Assembly (NCBI GenBank): GCA_016758965.1 | Contig: JAEPRB010000040.1 | Coordinates: forward strand, 124,001-188,000 | DNA from: Circinella minor | Lineage: Eukaryota; Mucoromycota; Mucoromycetes; Mucorales; Lichtheimiaceae | Direction of reading: 5' to 3' | Length of the DNA: 64,000 nt | In this document: piece by piece, positions 27,197 to 38,485 of the stretch | Numbering within the stretch: the first letter of the stretch is position 1 | How the letters are laid out: each line of letters starts with the position of its first letter | Translations under genes and position numbers: made by a program | Notes under the pieces: model-generated | Told to the model about the DNA's origin: nothing | What the model saw: only the letters and a program-made list of their open reading frames with translations | Databases searched by the model: none

Positions 27197-28314
27197 CTTG
27201 TTTATTACCATTATACTATATATAAATGAAAAAAAAATTGTAAATTTAACAAATTTCTTCTCTTTCTCTCACTTTCTATTTCTCTTTCTCATTCAACATA
27301 AGCTTCCTCTCCTTTATTCATAATCAACTGCCACATCCCGATAAATTATCTTTATATAAACATATATAAACATATATATATTCTTACACATGCACAACAT
27401 TTATTTTTTACTCTTAATAGTTTATTTTGAGAAATGTATAATTTTTTCTTTTTTTGTTTCTGGCTGTCGATTGTCTTATTGAGCTTCCAAACTCAAATTT
27501 ACATTATTCCCTAGCCCCGAAGAAGTTTCTTTCTCCTTTTTTTCGTGTACGTATTAAATATATTTTGGTTGAGTTTCGATAATTGGACAGAAAATCTGCT
27601 TAACAAGTAGTATACATGATCTTTTTTTCTTATCTCTAATTGATCATTTGTTTTCATTTTATCTGTCTTCTTACATGTGTGTACCATAAAATATGTTGAA
27701 CAGCTGTATGTGTGCGAAGTTTCTTGCGTACATGCATCAATTTACTCACAGTATTAAACAACAACTGTCAGTGTGTATACTGTGTGATCTTAGAAGTAAG
27801 CGCCTTTTTTCAAGACGAATTATGTAGATGTGGTTTTTTTGTGCATCCTGCCGTCGGAAAATGCCTTGCATACTATTCCTTGTTTTTCTTTTACCCTCAC
27901 CAACACATTTCCGAGTTACTCCTTTTTTTTCATACGTACCGTTATTATAATTATGTGTTCAATTTGATATATACTCGTGAAAATAAGTAAAAATAACACA
28001 TATATAATATACATTTAAATATATAGCAGCCCCCCTTCTCTCTCTCTATTAATAACTCCTGTCATCCTATAGATCTTTCGTCTACATACTTTTTTTTGAA
28101 GTACGTATACTATATAATCCTAGCTGTAATAATAAATTATCTATCTCTTTGTTGAAAGGACCCCTCTTTTTTTATCATCATACATCATCATCATAATAAT
28201 TAACTTCCGGTGTTTTTTACTCTCTTTTTTCTTTCTCTTTTTATCTTTTTCGCAACACATATTTCACTCCTTGTTTTTGCACTTCGTAATATATACATTT
28301 ATATATGAAATAAT
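27197..28314. other. Intergenic, pyrimidine-rich, no gene seen
   Basis: This 1.1-kb spacer between two tandem plus-strand genes has many T- and C-rich runs, several TATATA strings (27357-27380, 28000-28025) and no protein-like frame. The 92-codon frame at 27712 is Tyr/Phe/Cys-rich and lacks any motif. Confidence 0.5.
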
Positions 28315-31300
28315 ATGACAACCCTTTTTGTTCTACAATCAAATATAAACAACAAAAACAATAGTACTAATCAGCAGGCACCATCATCATCATCAGCAAC
28401 AACAACAACAACAACAATAGAACGATCAACAGGTTACATGAACAGCAATAATGATCGTCGATCATCATCTTCAAGAGCCGCTTCTTTTTCCTCCACTACT
28501 GATTGTTCATCGTCTTCTTCTCTGGATAAGAATTCTATCAATTCTAGCTATAATTACTATATATCGTCTACCAACACTTCAGTTAATAATGAGCATAATG
28601 GACCTAAACCACAGTCATCCAATGTTCATCTTGCTATTGGTACGCGAGTCATTGTACCTTCTTTATGTGTCATTGGGACTTTACGATTTCTTGGCGAAGC
28701 AAAATTTAAATCGGGTATTTGGGCTGGCATCGAACTGGACTTGGAAGGTGCTGGGAAAAATGATGGTTGTGTTCAGGGGTAAGTATATATATCTTTATAT
28801 GTAACTCTACGTATCTTTCTCTCTTTATTTTCTTGACGAAATAAAGACAACCATGTGCTCTTTTTAGTTTTCTCGGGCACTTTTCCCTTTTTACTCTTAT
28901 CCTCAGAAAAAAAGGCTTATGTTTTTTTTTTCGTTTCAACCTTATTCTATTGTTTGTTAGAACACGATATTTTCAATGTCCAAAACATACTGGACTGTTC
29001 GTTCTCGCATCTAAAGTAACACCTATGCCAAGTGGTATGGAGAAATTTAATGAAGATAAAGATAATGAAGAACGACAGAATAAAGAATCAACCACAATAA
29101 TAAAAACGAAAAAGCAATCACAAACGCGAAGTGGACGATCATGTGCTTCATCTGATTGTTGTAGTAATAGAACACCATCAAATCATTTTAACACTACTGC
29201 CAATAACCACCATACCGCTCACTATACTGAACCTACTACAACTAAAACAATGGCCTCAACAACACCTTGTAGTGGCAAGTCAAATGACAGTAATGGGATT
29301 GAACCTCGGATAACCAAAAGTTCTCGAATGCGAAAAAAATCGATCGTTCCAACAACAAGTAAATCAACTGTCGGTGTTAGACATATAAACATAGGAGCAA
29401 ACGACAAGTCTAGATTTTTTAAATCTACATTAAGACGCGGTAGTGATACAACGCTTAGCAACAGCGATAGAAAATCTGTAGTACCGCAACAGGTCAAGAG
29501 TCGATCTACTGTAACATCATGTACTACTAGTACTATGCCATCTTCAAAATCGGCGTTAAAAAAATCGACAGTACCAAATATGAAAAAGAGTCGGTCCACA
29601 ATCACTCGATCTGAGTTACGTGAAAACAATACTATTTATACATCAACAATAAAATCAGCCGTTCCTCACACAAATACAACACCCTGCAGACGATCCACCA
29701 TTGTACCACGGCAAACCAAAAGCAAATCTACGGTGACTTCACGTGACATATATAAGTCAACTATTCTACAAAGACCTACAACACCACAATATAGCAACGA
29801 TATGTTACCCATTACAACAACTATCCTTAGCAAATCACCCTTGATATCCTCTCCATCCCCACGTTCTACAAGTCGCTCCAATACTACTCGGCGTACCAAA
29901 CATACCGTGAATAAAACCAAAGAGGATTGTGAACGTTTAAGACAATTGCTCGAAGAATCACGCAGAGAACATGAAAAACTAACCCAAAAATTAACTGGGA
30001 AAGAAACAGCATGGGAACGGGTGCTTTCAAGTAAAGAAAGTTATGCACTTCAAGTTAAAGAATGCCAGCAAGAAATAAAGCAACATCAAATGACCATTGA
30101 AAAATTGGAACAAGAACGTAGAAAATGGTTAGCGAGTCGTAATACCTCCATGGATGATCAACTAAAAATTGAACAACAACAACAAAGGATAATAAGATTA
30201 GACAAGCTTGTTCAACAGTTGCAACATCAGCATACTGAAATACAGCAAAATCATGACGAACAAACACAACACCATGCAGCCGAAATGGTCCAGCTGCGAC
30301 GCGCCTTAGCAGAAAGGGATAGTATCGCTGCAACTATGGAGCGAGATTGCGAATCTTTACAAAAAGCCGGTATGGATGCGATACAAATGTATGAACAGTC
30401 CATCCAAGAATTAAAACAAGAACATGAACAAAAATTAAATGAAAAAGAAAGGAAGGTTATGCAACTTTCAGAAGCAGTGGCCTACCAAAAAACACAATTG
30501 TTATCTCCACATTTATCAACAGAAGAATATAATTATGCACAGCATCAACACCATATTGCAGTAGCAACAGATCAACGACGTCGATTAGAAGAGCAACTTC
30601 AATTAGCCACATCAGAGTTGGAACGAGAACGAAATGAAAAAAAGGAAACAATTATTAAACTGAATCATCTCGCAGACCAGATAACAAAGTTACACCAGAA
30701 TGCTTGTAGTACTGATAAACAATTTGATGCATTACGACAAGAGTTGGATAATGAAATTAAAGATAAACGACGTGTTATGGATGAGGCCAACATTTTACAG
30801 CAAAGATTAAACAAGTTACATGATGAACATGATGAGATTACATTAGCGAATAACAAACTTGAACATGAATTAGCTGAATCAAAACGTAAAGTATTGGGGT
30901 TGGATAAAAAATTAACGACTGTTGATCAGTCTCTCAGAAATAACAGCAGTATAAAAAAACAATACGTGGAATTGGATCAACAAGAAGGGGATGGAAAAGA
31001 CTACAACAATAATAATAATATCGACAGTGGAAGTGATCATCAATTAATAACGGATCGGCTTCAAGAACAATATCGACAGTTGGAAGCAGAAAATCAACAG
31101 TTGCAAAATAGAGTCAAAGAATTGGAGTCCTCTAGTAATTGCCACTATTTATCTAATAATAATAATAAAAGTATTAATAGCAATCAAAGAGCATCGCCAA
31201 GCCCAATGTCTCCGTTATCTCCTGTATCCATGGGATCATTTAGCAGTTTGATGAACAGATCGCAGCATGAAGATCAGACCTCCTACTGCGAGATATGCGA

Positions 31301-31576
31301 AGTTTATGGTCATGAGGTGATGACTTGTACTGCTTATTTGACGACTGAGCCTACTTCACTAGATGATGATGGTGACAATAATATAATGGAGTATTATGAA
31401 AATCAAATTGTAAGTGGATATTGATATTTTTCGAAATCTCAAATGAAACATAAATGATCTAATTTCCTAATAACATTTCCATACGTTTATCTAAATATAT
31501 ATAGTATTGTTTGAACTGTGATGTGTTTGGTACTCATCAAACAGAAGATTGTCCAAATAGTGATGAGATGTTTTAG
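28315..31576 (+). CDS. CAP-Gly microtubule plus-end protein, CLIP-170/Bik1-like
   Basis: Three exons (28315-28778, 28961-31409, 31505-31576) encode 994 residues. A Ser/Thr/Asn-rich leader is followed by a CAP-Gly domain (about 105-175): GTRVIVPSLCVIGTLRFLG, WAGIELD, and GKNDGCVQG joined across intron 1 to TRYFQCPKHTGLFV. CAP-Gly binds the EEY/F tails of tubulin and EB1. Next comes a basic Ser/Thr/Lys linker with repeated KSxVP...KSRSTVT units, then a coiled coil of about 420 residues for dimerisation. Two CCHC zinc knuckles end the protein: YCEICEVYGHEVMTC, and in the last exon YCLNCDVFGTHQTEDC. This domain order is that of CLIP-170, where the distal knuckle folds back on the CAP-Gly domain or binds dynactin. 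The second knuckle exists only if the 72-nt last exon is spliced; without splicing the frame stops just after 31409. Confidence 0.92.
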
Positions 31577-32129
31577 TAGTAATAGTAACTTAAAACTCCT
31601 TTTTTCTTAACTCTATTTTTCCTTTCTGATCTCCTCTCACAGGTGCTCCTATTATAAAAAAAACTACATCACCTCATTTTTGATTGTCATATATATAAAC
31701 AGAAAGTATCCTTTTTTCGACAAGATTACAGCCAACAGCCAACAATTACATATGTTATGTAAAGTAACACTTATAAAATAAAAAACGGTACTATTCCCAA
31801 ATGGAACAATAAGCTTAACACAGAAAAAAAGATAAATTATATATACGTAAAGTATTTATAAACAACACTATTACAACAGAGTATGTAATAATGAGTAATA
31901 AATAAGCCGAAGACACCACATATAATCCAGAAGAAAGGGAGAGGCAGGGGAAAAAAAGAAATAAACACAAGGACAATGAAAATGAAAATGAGAGAGGAAG
32001 TATGATGTTAATAGCAGCTAAAAGAAAAAAAAATTGAAAGGTTATTATTAAAGAGAAAAGGTAGAAAAAAAAGAAAAATGCAAAAGAGACATAGAAAAAG
32101 TGGGGGAGAAGGATAGTAAAGGTCTTTTT
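31577..32129. other. Convergent 3' region
   Basis: This tail-to-tail spacer between the CLIP-170-like and PPZ genes is AT-rich and purine-rich on the plus strand near 31920-32110. No coding sequence or structured RNA is seen. Confidence 0.55.
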
Positions 32130-34045
32130 TTAGGCCACGCTTTGTTCCTGAGGCGTCGGTAACTGTTGATCCATCATCGGTGGACTTGGCGGTCGCTTTC
32201 CGGTTGCCGCATTCTTTTTATTTGCAGCAGCCGATACCCTTGGTGGTGGATGTTCTGTTGGTGTCAACAATTCAAAGCTGCATAATAGCTCTTCATTGAT
32301 ACTCATAATAGCACCGAAATTATCAAATTCACCACAATAATTAGGTGCAGAAAATACAGTAACTAGGGTACGATCATTGAAAAATTCATAGCCATCCTCT
32401 ACGACCATATGAGCTCGACATACTAAATCCAAATCATGCCTTGCCAAAAAATCATTGACAACACGTTTACCGAAACAATAAGAAACGCCTCGTTCATTAT
32501 CTTCCCATTCTATAGCTGTATCAGATGGATCACTCCATAAAAGATCATTTAATAGACCATATTCCGGAACATCCGTAGGACGTGCAATGTTACGAACATC
32601 ATCCAAAGACTGCATAGAAGGACTTAGACCACCATGAACGCAAAATATTTTACCAGCGACAAGAGCTGCAATTGGCAAAGCGTTGAATACATCGACAAAT
32701 GTTTTCCAAATCTTGACGTTTGTTCGGCGTTTACATTCGTCATAAAATCCATATACTAAAAATAAGAAAGAAAGCGTTTTTGTGTTAACGTTTTTACGTA
32801 GTAAAAGGAATCATACCTTTCTCTCTATCCCACCCCCTTTTTTTTATCACCGAGGTAGAACATACATTATATATCATAAATCAATATGATAATAACCTTG
32901 AAACAAACACACCCTTAGTTTATTATATACATTACCTCTAGTTACATTGGCACATTCATGATTACCACGTAATAAGAAAAAGTTTTCGGGAAACTTGATC
33001 TTGTAACAAAACAATAATAAAATCGTTTCAAGACTTTGTTTGCCGCGATCCACGTAATCTCCTAAAAATAAATAATTGGAATCAGGGGGAAAACCACCCT
33101 ATCAAATTGTTTTCATATAAAAGTTAGCTATCACAGAAAAAAAATTATATAGCTATATATAAAGAACATCTTTAAAAAAAAGTATTTATACATACCATAT
33201 TAAATAATCGAATCAGATCATGATATTGACCGTGGATGTCTCCCAAGATTTTGACGGGTGGATTCAATTCAATCAAAGTCTATATTTAATAAACATCACA
33301 AAAAGATATTTGTTGTTACATATGGTTTCCAGGTAAATAAAAAAAGCGCTACTTGATACATTTATGGAGACAATAGTACTTTTTCTCCTCTTCCCCAATT
33401 TTACTTTATATATATATATAGTTTTTACTTCAAGCTATACACACAACTCCGTAAAATATGCAGATGTATATTTACCGGTTGACTCATAAATACTTCTTGT
33501 GCTGCACGACAAATAGCGACAATTTCCGAGTTTTTAAAAGGCAGTTTGGACACTTTGTTTGTACCTCCAATTGCTAATAGTCGTGTAATACATTCGTCAA
33601 TATCGAGATTTCTTCCAATCGATCGAATGGAAGTCGCTGTAAGTTGGTTTTGTGAAGTAAAGGTAAGTTGATTTAAATCTTGTGTACTTGAAACAGACTG
33701 TTCATTAGCTGCTTGTTGTAATTGTTCTTTTGTTGTTGTCGCAGCTACTGCTGCTGTATTACTATTACTATTATTATTATTATTATTATTATTGCTGTTT
33801 ATATAGTCGTATGATTGAGCTTGTTGTGGTTGATTATTTGTTGGAAGACTGTTTGGGTACTGTTGGAATGTATTTTGTGCTGCTGGTATCTGTTGTTGTC
33901 CTTGCTGTTGTTGCTTTTGTAGAGAACTATTGATAAGTATAGAAGAAATGGAAGCTGCAGTGGAATTGGAATATTCATTGTCAGGTACTTCTGCACGAAT
34001 TATACTTGGACGTTCTTTTCGTTTCTTTGAAGGTGTATTTCCCAT
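32130..34045 (-). CDS. Serine/threonine phosphatase PPZ-type (PP1 superfamily)
   Basis: Four exons on the minus strand (34045-33476, 33279-33196, 33098-32936, 32755-32130) encode 480 residues. The N-terminus [14 protein letters not shown] has Gly2 in a myristoylation context followed by a basic patch, as in yeast Ppz1/2, which sit at the membrane and control potassium and sodium homeostasis. A Gln/Asn-rich disordered stretch follows. The catalytic domain starts near [11 protein letters not shown] and carries all PPP motifs: [56 protein letters not shown] and [11 protein letters not shown]. The C-terminal tail is Pro-rich ([11 protein letters not shown]). The N-terminal arm is shorter than in yeast (about 150 against 350 residues). 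A plain PP1 catalytic subunit is the alternative, but the myristoylation site and long arm favour PPZ. An upstream Met at 34168 is less likely. Confidence 0.92.
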
Positions 34046-34454
34046 ACTGTGCTGGTTGGTTTTTTTATTAGTGTGGGAATAAAATAAACAAGGGAGAAAA
34101 GATTTGACTTTATCTATGAGTGTGACACTTTTAAAAAAAGGAAAAATAAAAGGGGATATAAGATACAATAAAGAAATAAAATAAATGCTATATGTATTTA
34201 TATGTTTTTACGTAAAAAAAAAAAAGAGTTCGCGAAAGAGAAAAGAGAAGAAGTGTGAGATTTTTTGGTAAAATCTCAAAAAAAAAAAAAAAAAAAAAAA
34301 ACCACGCGCCTTACTGATTCCAATGCGTCACGTGGAAAACCATTATTTTTACTCTTTTTTGCATAGAATTTCTCATTGGTGCCCTTCTTATTGTTTCAAT
34401 AATAGTTTTCGTCATGCAAAAATAAAACACTATTTTTAAAAATATAAAACTTTT
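34046..34454. other. PPZ promoter region with poly-A tract
   Basis: This 409-bp spacer lies between the PPZ start and the stop codon of the 830-aa gene, both on the minus strand. It has a 24-bp A run at about 34278-34301 and a CACGTG E-box. No coding sequence. Confidence 0.6.
34329..34334. promoter_or_regulatory. E-box CACGTG in the PPZ promoter
   Basis: The palindrome CACGTG, within GCGTCACGTGG, lies 284 bp upstream of the PPZ start. Fungal bHLH factors (Cbf1, Pho4 types) bind this hexamer. Single hexamers occur by chance, so this is a weak call. Confidence 0.3.
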
Positions 34455-37030
34455 TTATTTTTTACTTCTTCCAACATCAAAACAATGTCTTGTAAGACTT
34501 TTCGCCTTATTTGAATTTGAGTATATAGGCATCCATGGTAAATATTCCTCCCTACATGCACCAACGGATGCTGCCATGGCAACATAGGCAGCTAATGGCT
34601 CTTGGATATCGGTACGTTGATGGAGTGCATGATCCACGTATGCAATAGGTTCCGCAACATTCATTGAATTCCGCCGTGGTTGCACCGACGATGACGATAT
34701 TGTCGTTGATTCATTCTTATTGTTGTCGCTATATCGTTTTCCCATGTCCCGAACAAATCCAAACGCGTCCATTTCTTCATGATGTTGGTCACTCTGTTGA
34801 GATAAATTATTATTTCCCACTTTTTCTTCTATGCTTTTATATTCACCATCCTCCTCTCGCTCTTCGTAGTCTACATATTGAACCGAATGAAGCAAATATT
34901 CACGGAAATAACAGTTGGTATTCTTGCACAAATAACGATCATGAAACGTTTGAATCGTCATTACCAATGACGTCGGTAAACTCACACCCGAGTTTAAAAG
35001 CAACGATTGAACAACTTGACAAAAGTCCGATATAGATCCGGATTTTATACATAATATCAACAATGCCCAATATAAGGAATACATGATATTCGAATGAGAA
35101 ATTTGATTGTCTTCTAATTCTTGCTGTTTTGATAGACGGAAACGAGCATCCAATTTGTTCTTGATCTGCCACATTTCAAAAGCTTTGTGACACATATCCA
35201 TAATAGTAGAAGGGGTTCCTTGACATTCGATTAAAAGAACACACATCATAGGCGTCAGGACTTGGTCTTGGCGTAACAGATTAGTCAATTCTAATCGTTT
35301 CAAAAGTTGGTAGACACTCAGCGTCTTGTTGTATCTGTCTTTGTCATCTGGAGAAAATGCAGTAATCAATATCAGATCACAAAGAAACCCAGGCATCTCA
35401 GGTTGATCTGGATGCATGTATTCGGAGCACATGAACCGAGCATAGACCTCCCACGCACGGTTCTCCCACTGCCTTCGTAATGACATGTGACTCATCAAGG
35501 GTGTGTCACTAAAAGCGCGCCAGCAAAGATTCATGGCGACTCGTGGAGTGAATTCATCCACGGTTGTACCCATACGTACATAAATACCCCAACCATATTC
35601 GAATTGTTTTTGTGTCATTGCAGTATATATCATGGCATTGTCATTATCAATTTTATTGTGTTCTATCTGTTCTTCTTCGGTCTTGATACTCATCCGCCGC
35701 AAAGCCCAATCTTTCCATAAATTACTGTTGATGTTGCGCATTTTACTATTGCTATCCCGTCGTTGCTGTTCATATGTTTCTTTTTCTTTTGCCCATTCGG
35801 TCCCATTCAATGCAGATTGATAAAACATCCAAAGTTTGTATTTGTCTTGTTCGGTGACATCTTTCATTAAAGGTGTTTCAATTTTAAGTGGTGGTAATAA
35901 TGTTGGTGCTAATGGATTGGCAACTTGAAGATAAGGTTTACCGAATTCAGATAGAAGCCATTCGGCTTGTTGAACTTGTTGTGGTTGCAACATTAGATGA
36001 AGCGTTATAGCAAGTTTATATGTTTGAATATCCCAAAGTGGACGTGGCATAGAATAAAGTGCCTGCAATGCATAATTTTTTTGATCGACATCCATCAAAT
36101 ATTGAGCTACAGCCATATATGCATCATACTATATATATACGTCCATATGACATTATTAAAAAGAGCACATCTTTTTTCTAGGTAATTACAGAAAGAAATT
36201 AACTTTATTACCTTGAGTATATATCCTGCTTCAATCACTTTAGTAAACATACGCCATATGAGACAATTCTCCATTTTATTTGGATGAGCTTTAATGTCAG
36301 CATCAACAGCCTGATTAATCACGCGCTGAACATTAGGTTCACATAGTGTTTTTAACATTGTTGAAAAAGTTTCCACCACCTGATCATTATCTGCTCCTGA
36401 ATCAAGATCAAACATATTCATTGTTTCAATAGCTTGTCGCAAAACACTGATACCATCCTTGACATCATCAATCTCTAAAAGGTCGTTGACAGCGCCACCA
36501 CTTGCAATACTATCTTGACGCTGACGTTCTAAACAATGTTGTACTAAACGTTCTTCAGTTTCATTATCTACTATGCTAGACACAGTGGATGACCTTCGTC
36601 GTTGTAAAGGATGCTGAAAATTATCTAACTCTTCTGGTTCGTATCGTTGTTTACTCTCTCTTATTTCTCGTTTCGGATAATCTTGTTGCTGTTGCTGTGT
36701 ACTGGAAGGTGTTCGATCGGGCGGGGATGGAGGAGGAGGTCGATCAAACATATTTGTATTAGATTCTTCGTCCGTATTATTATCATTCTCATTAAAATTT
36801 ATCATAGCACCTTGATCTTCTTCCTTTGGTAGGGATGCAGAGGACCAGCCTTGCAAAAAGTCACTTATGACGCTAGGTGTGTTGTTACGTTTAAAATATT
36901 CGAAATAAGCATTTTTATCTAATGTACTGGAACGTCGCCTTTGTTTTTGAAAGTCAAGAATAGGGGGTTTATGAGCTCTAATGGGTTTTGGTGCAAACAT
37001 GGATGTGGCTGCTTGTACTGGTATAGACAT
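34455..37030 (-). CDS. 830-aa protein of unknown function with helical-repeat-like C-terminal half
   Basis: Two exons on the minus strand (37030-36212 and 36128-34455) join in phase 0. The N-terminal 170 residues are disordered, with RRRSST and QRRRSSTVSS (basophilic-kinase-like sites) and a PPPPSPPDR stretch. From about 190 onward the protein is predicted helical, with segments spaced like TPR or PPR repeats: YMAVAQYLMDVDQKNYALQA, YKLAITLHLMLQPQQVQQAE, FEYGWGIYVRMG, MNLCWRAFSD, LILITAFSPDDKDRYNKTL and IMYSLYWALLILCIKSGS. A Pro-rich insert (NPLAPTLLPPLK) sits in the middle. No catalytic motif, signal peptide or membrane segment is clear. I do not recognise an ortholog; a mitochondrial PPR-like protein is possible but the N-terminus is not a convincing presequence. 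The gene model is strong, the function unknown. Confidence 0.8.
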
Positions 37031-37521
37031 TTATAAGTACAAAAGATATAGCTATGATAAAATTTCAAGTGCAAATATAGAGAGAGAATAAAAAGAAGGT
37101 AAAAAATGCAGTTGGCATGGGTAATGATAGAAAAAGTACGGATGAAATTATTTTTTACTTATATGAAACCCTTCAACTTTATTTTATTATATTGCTTTCG
37201 TGAAACAACTTATTTTATTCAAGTTTTTATCATTCATATTAAGTAACCATTAAATATTTATAAAGATATATATTTAAAAAAGTATATTTAAGGAAGTTTA
37301 GTTTATTCGTATTTCCAAGTCAACCACGGTGATGGAGGATGCTGTCTAATGATAAATATAATCAAATAAACGTCATGAGGCGTGTGCACGATCGCAGGAA
37401 ATACAATCGTGACCCATCAAAAAAGTTGATGTGTCGACTCGGGTAACTTGCGGATGTCAAAAAAGTGACTGATTTTTCGGAATTAAAAAAATATAGGCTG
37501 TGACTTGGGAAAATAAAAAAG

Positions 37522-37529
37522 TATAAAAG
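37522..37529 (+). promoter_or_regulatory. TATA box of the U5 snRNA gene
   Basis: TATAAAAG lies about 41 bp before the inferred U5 5' end. This is a normal distance for a fungal RNA polymerase II promoter, which transcribes U5. No protein gene starts downstream within 900 bp, so the box most simply belongs to U5. Confidence 0.7.
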
Positions 37530-37562
37530 GAGAGTGTTTCCAAGACCTAATTTCTTTTCCTC

Positions 37563-37682
37563 ATGCTCCTGTTCTGTAATCAGATCGGATAAATCTTTCG
37601 CCTTTTACTAAAGATTTCCGTGGCTGCGGAACATTAAGGGAGTTATCACTAATTTTTTGACACAACCATTTTGATTGGTTTT
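37563..37682 (+). ncRNA. U5 spliceosomal small nuclear RNA
   Basis: U5 holds the exon ends during both splicing steps. The invariant loop I CGCCTTTTACTA (37599-37610) sits between stem arms ATAAATCTTT and AAGATTTCCGTGG; over about 43 bases around the loop only one base differs from my recollection of vertebrate U5. The Sm site AATTTTTTG is at 37651-37659. It is followed by a terminal hairpin, AACCA with loop TTTTGA and then TGGTT. The basal stem can form from CTCC (37566-37569) and GGAG (37639-37642), and the eight bases between that stem and the Sm site match vertebrate spacing. Length is about 118-120 nt, close to metazoan U5 and much shorter than budding-yeast U5. The exact 5' and 3' ends are inferred. 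It is on the plus strand, between the divergent 830-aa gene and the M3 peptidase gene. Confidence 0.96.
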
Positions 37683-38417
37683 TTTTATTTTAATAAGAAA
37701 ATGATAAAAAAAAATTAAATATTTACTTTTTTCTGGTTTTTTTTTAAATAATGGCAACCATTTTTGAGCCCCAATTTACGTTTTTTTTTTTCAGTTCTTG
37801 CTTGCTAGATGTCTAGATGTAATCTAACCCTCATACTGTGTCAATTATTATAACAAGTTTTCATATACATGTATACTCGAAGATGTGAAATGTAAATATA
37901 TTTTAAATGTGCTCCTCACTTCGCTACATATAATCTATTTCCCCTATAGTATATCCAGCTTTACTATGTAGGATGATTAATAGTATACGGTGTGCATAAA
38001 TGTGTATCGCCAGGAAAAAATCGATGTTGTTTTAACGAAGCTGTAAATGATAGGTCACCATATGACATCAGCTGATGATGTTTGTATTAAGCTTGGCGAA
38101 CAAGTTTTTTTTTTATCGCGACAATGGCAATAAAAAAAAACTGTGCCGATATATACTACCATAAAATATATTGTTTAAACTATGCATTTAAAAGGGTAAG
38201 CATCATCATAGTAACATTGTTGTTTCATATTACTATCGTAATGAACGCCTCTCGGCTTAAACAAAAAAAGTAAAATCGTGTAACAAAGTCAACTGAAAAT
38301 AAGTGCCACTTCGACTCCAACCCAATCTACTTCCCACGATGATGAACAAAGAATGCTAGTCGGTTCCTGCGGAAATCAGTCGGAGTGACGCTTTTTATTA
38401 TAAAAGTACGCGTCTTC

Positions 38418-38426
38418 TATATATAA
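38418..38426 (+). promoter_or_regulatory. TATA box of the M3 oligopeptidase gene
   Basis: TATATATAA lies 60-68 bp upstream of the start codon at 38486, with a pyrimidine-rich leader (CTTCTTTTACTTC) between them. Five bases before it is ACGCGT (38408-38413), the same hexamer seen upstream of SLD2. Confidence 0.55.
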
Positions 38427-38485
38427 CTCACCGCATACACAAACACTCTTCTTTTACTTCTTTTTCATTTTTTCTTCTATAAACA

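Noticed and set aside
27712..27990. A 92-codon frame between two plus-strand genes
   Set aside because: Rich in Cys, Tyr and Phe, with no start context, motif or splice support.
29222..30333. Several minus-strand frames inside the CLIP-170-like gene
   Set aside because: They are shadows of the long coding exon with hydrophobic, motif-free products.
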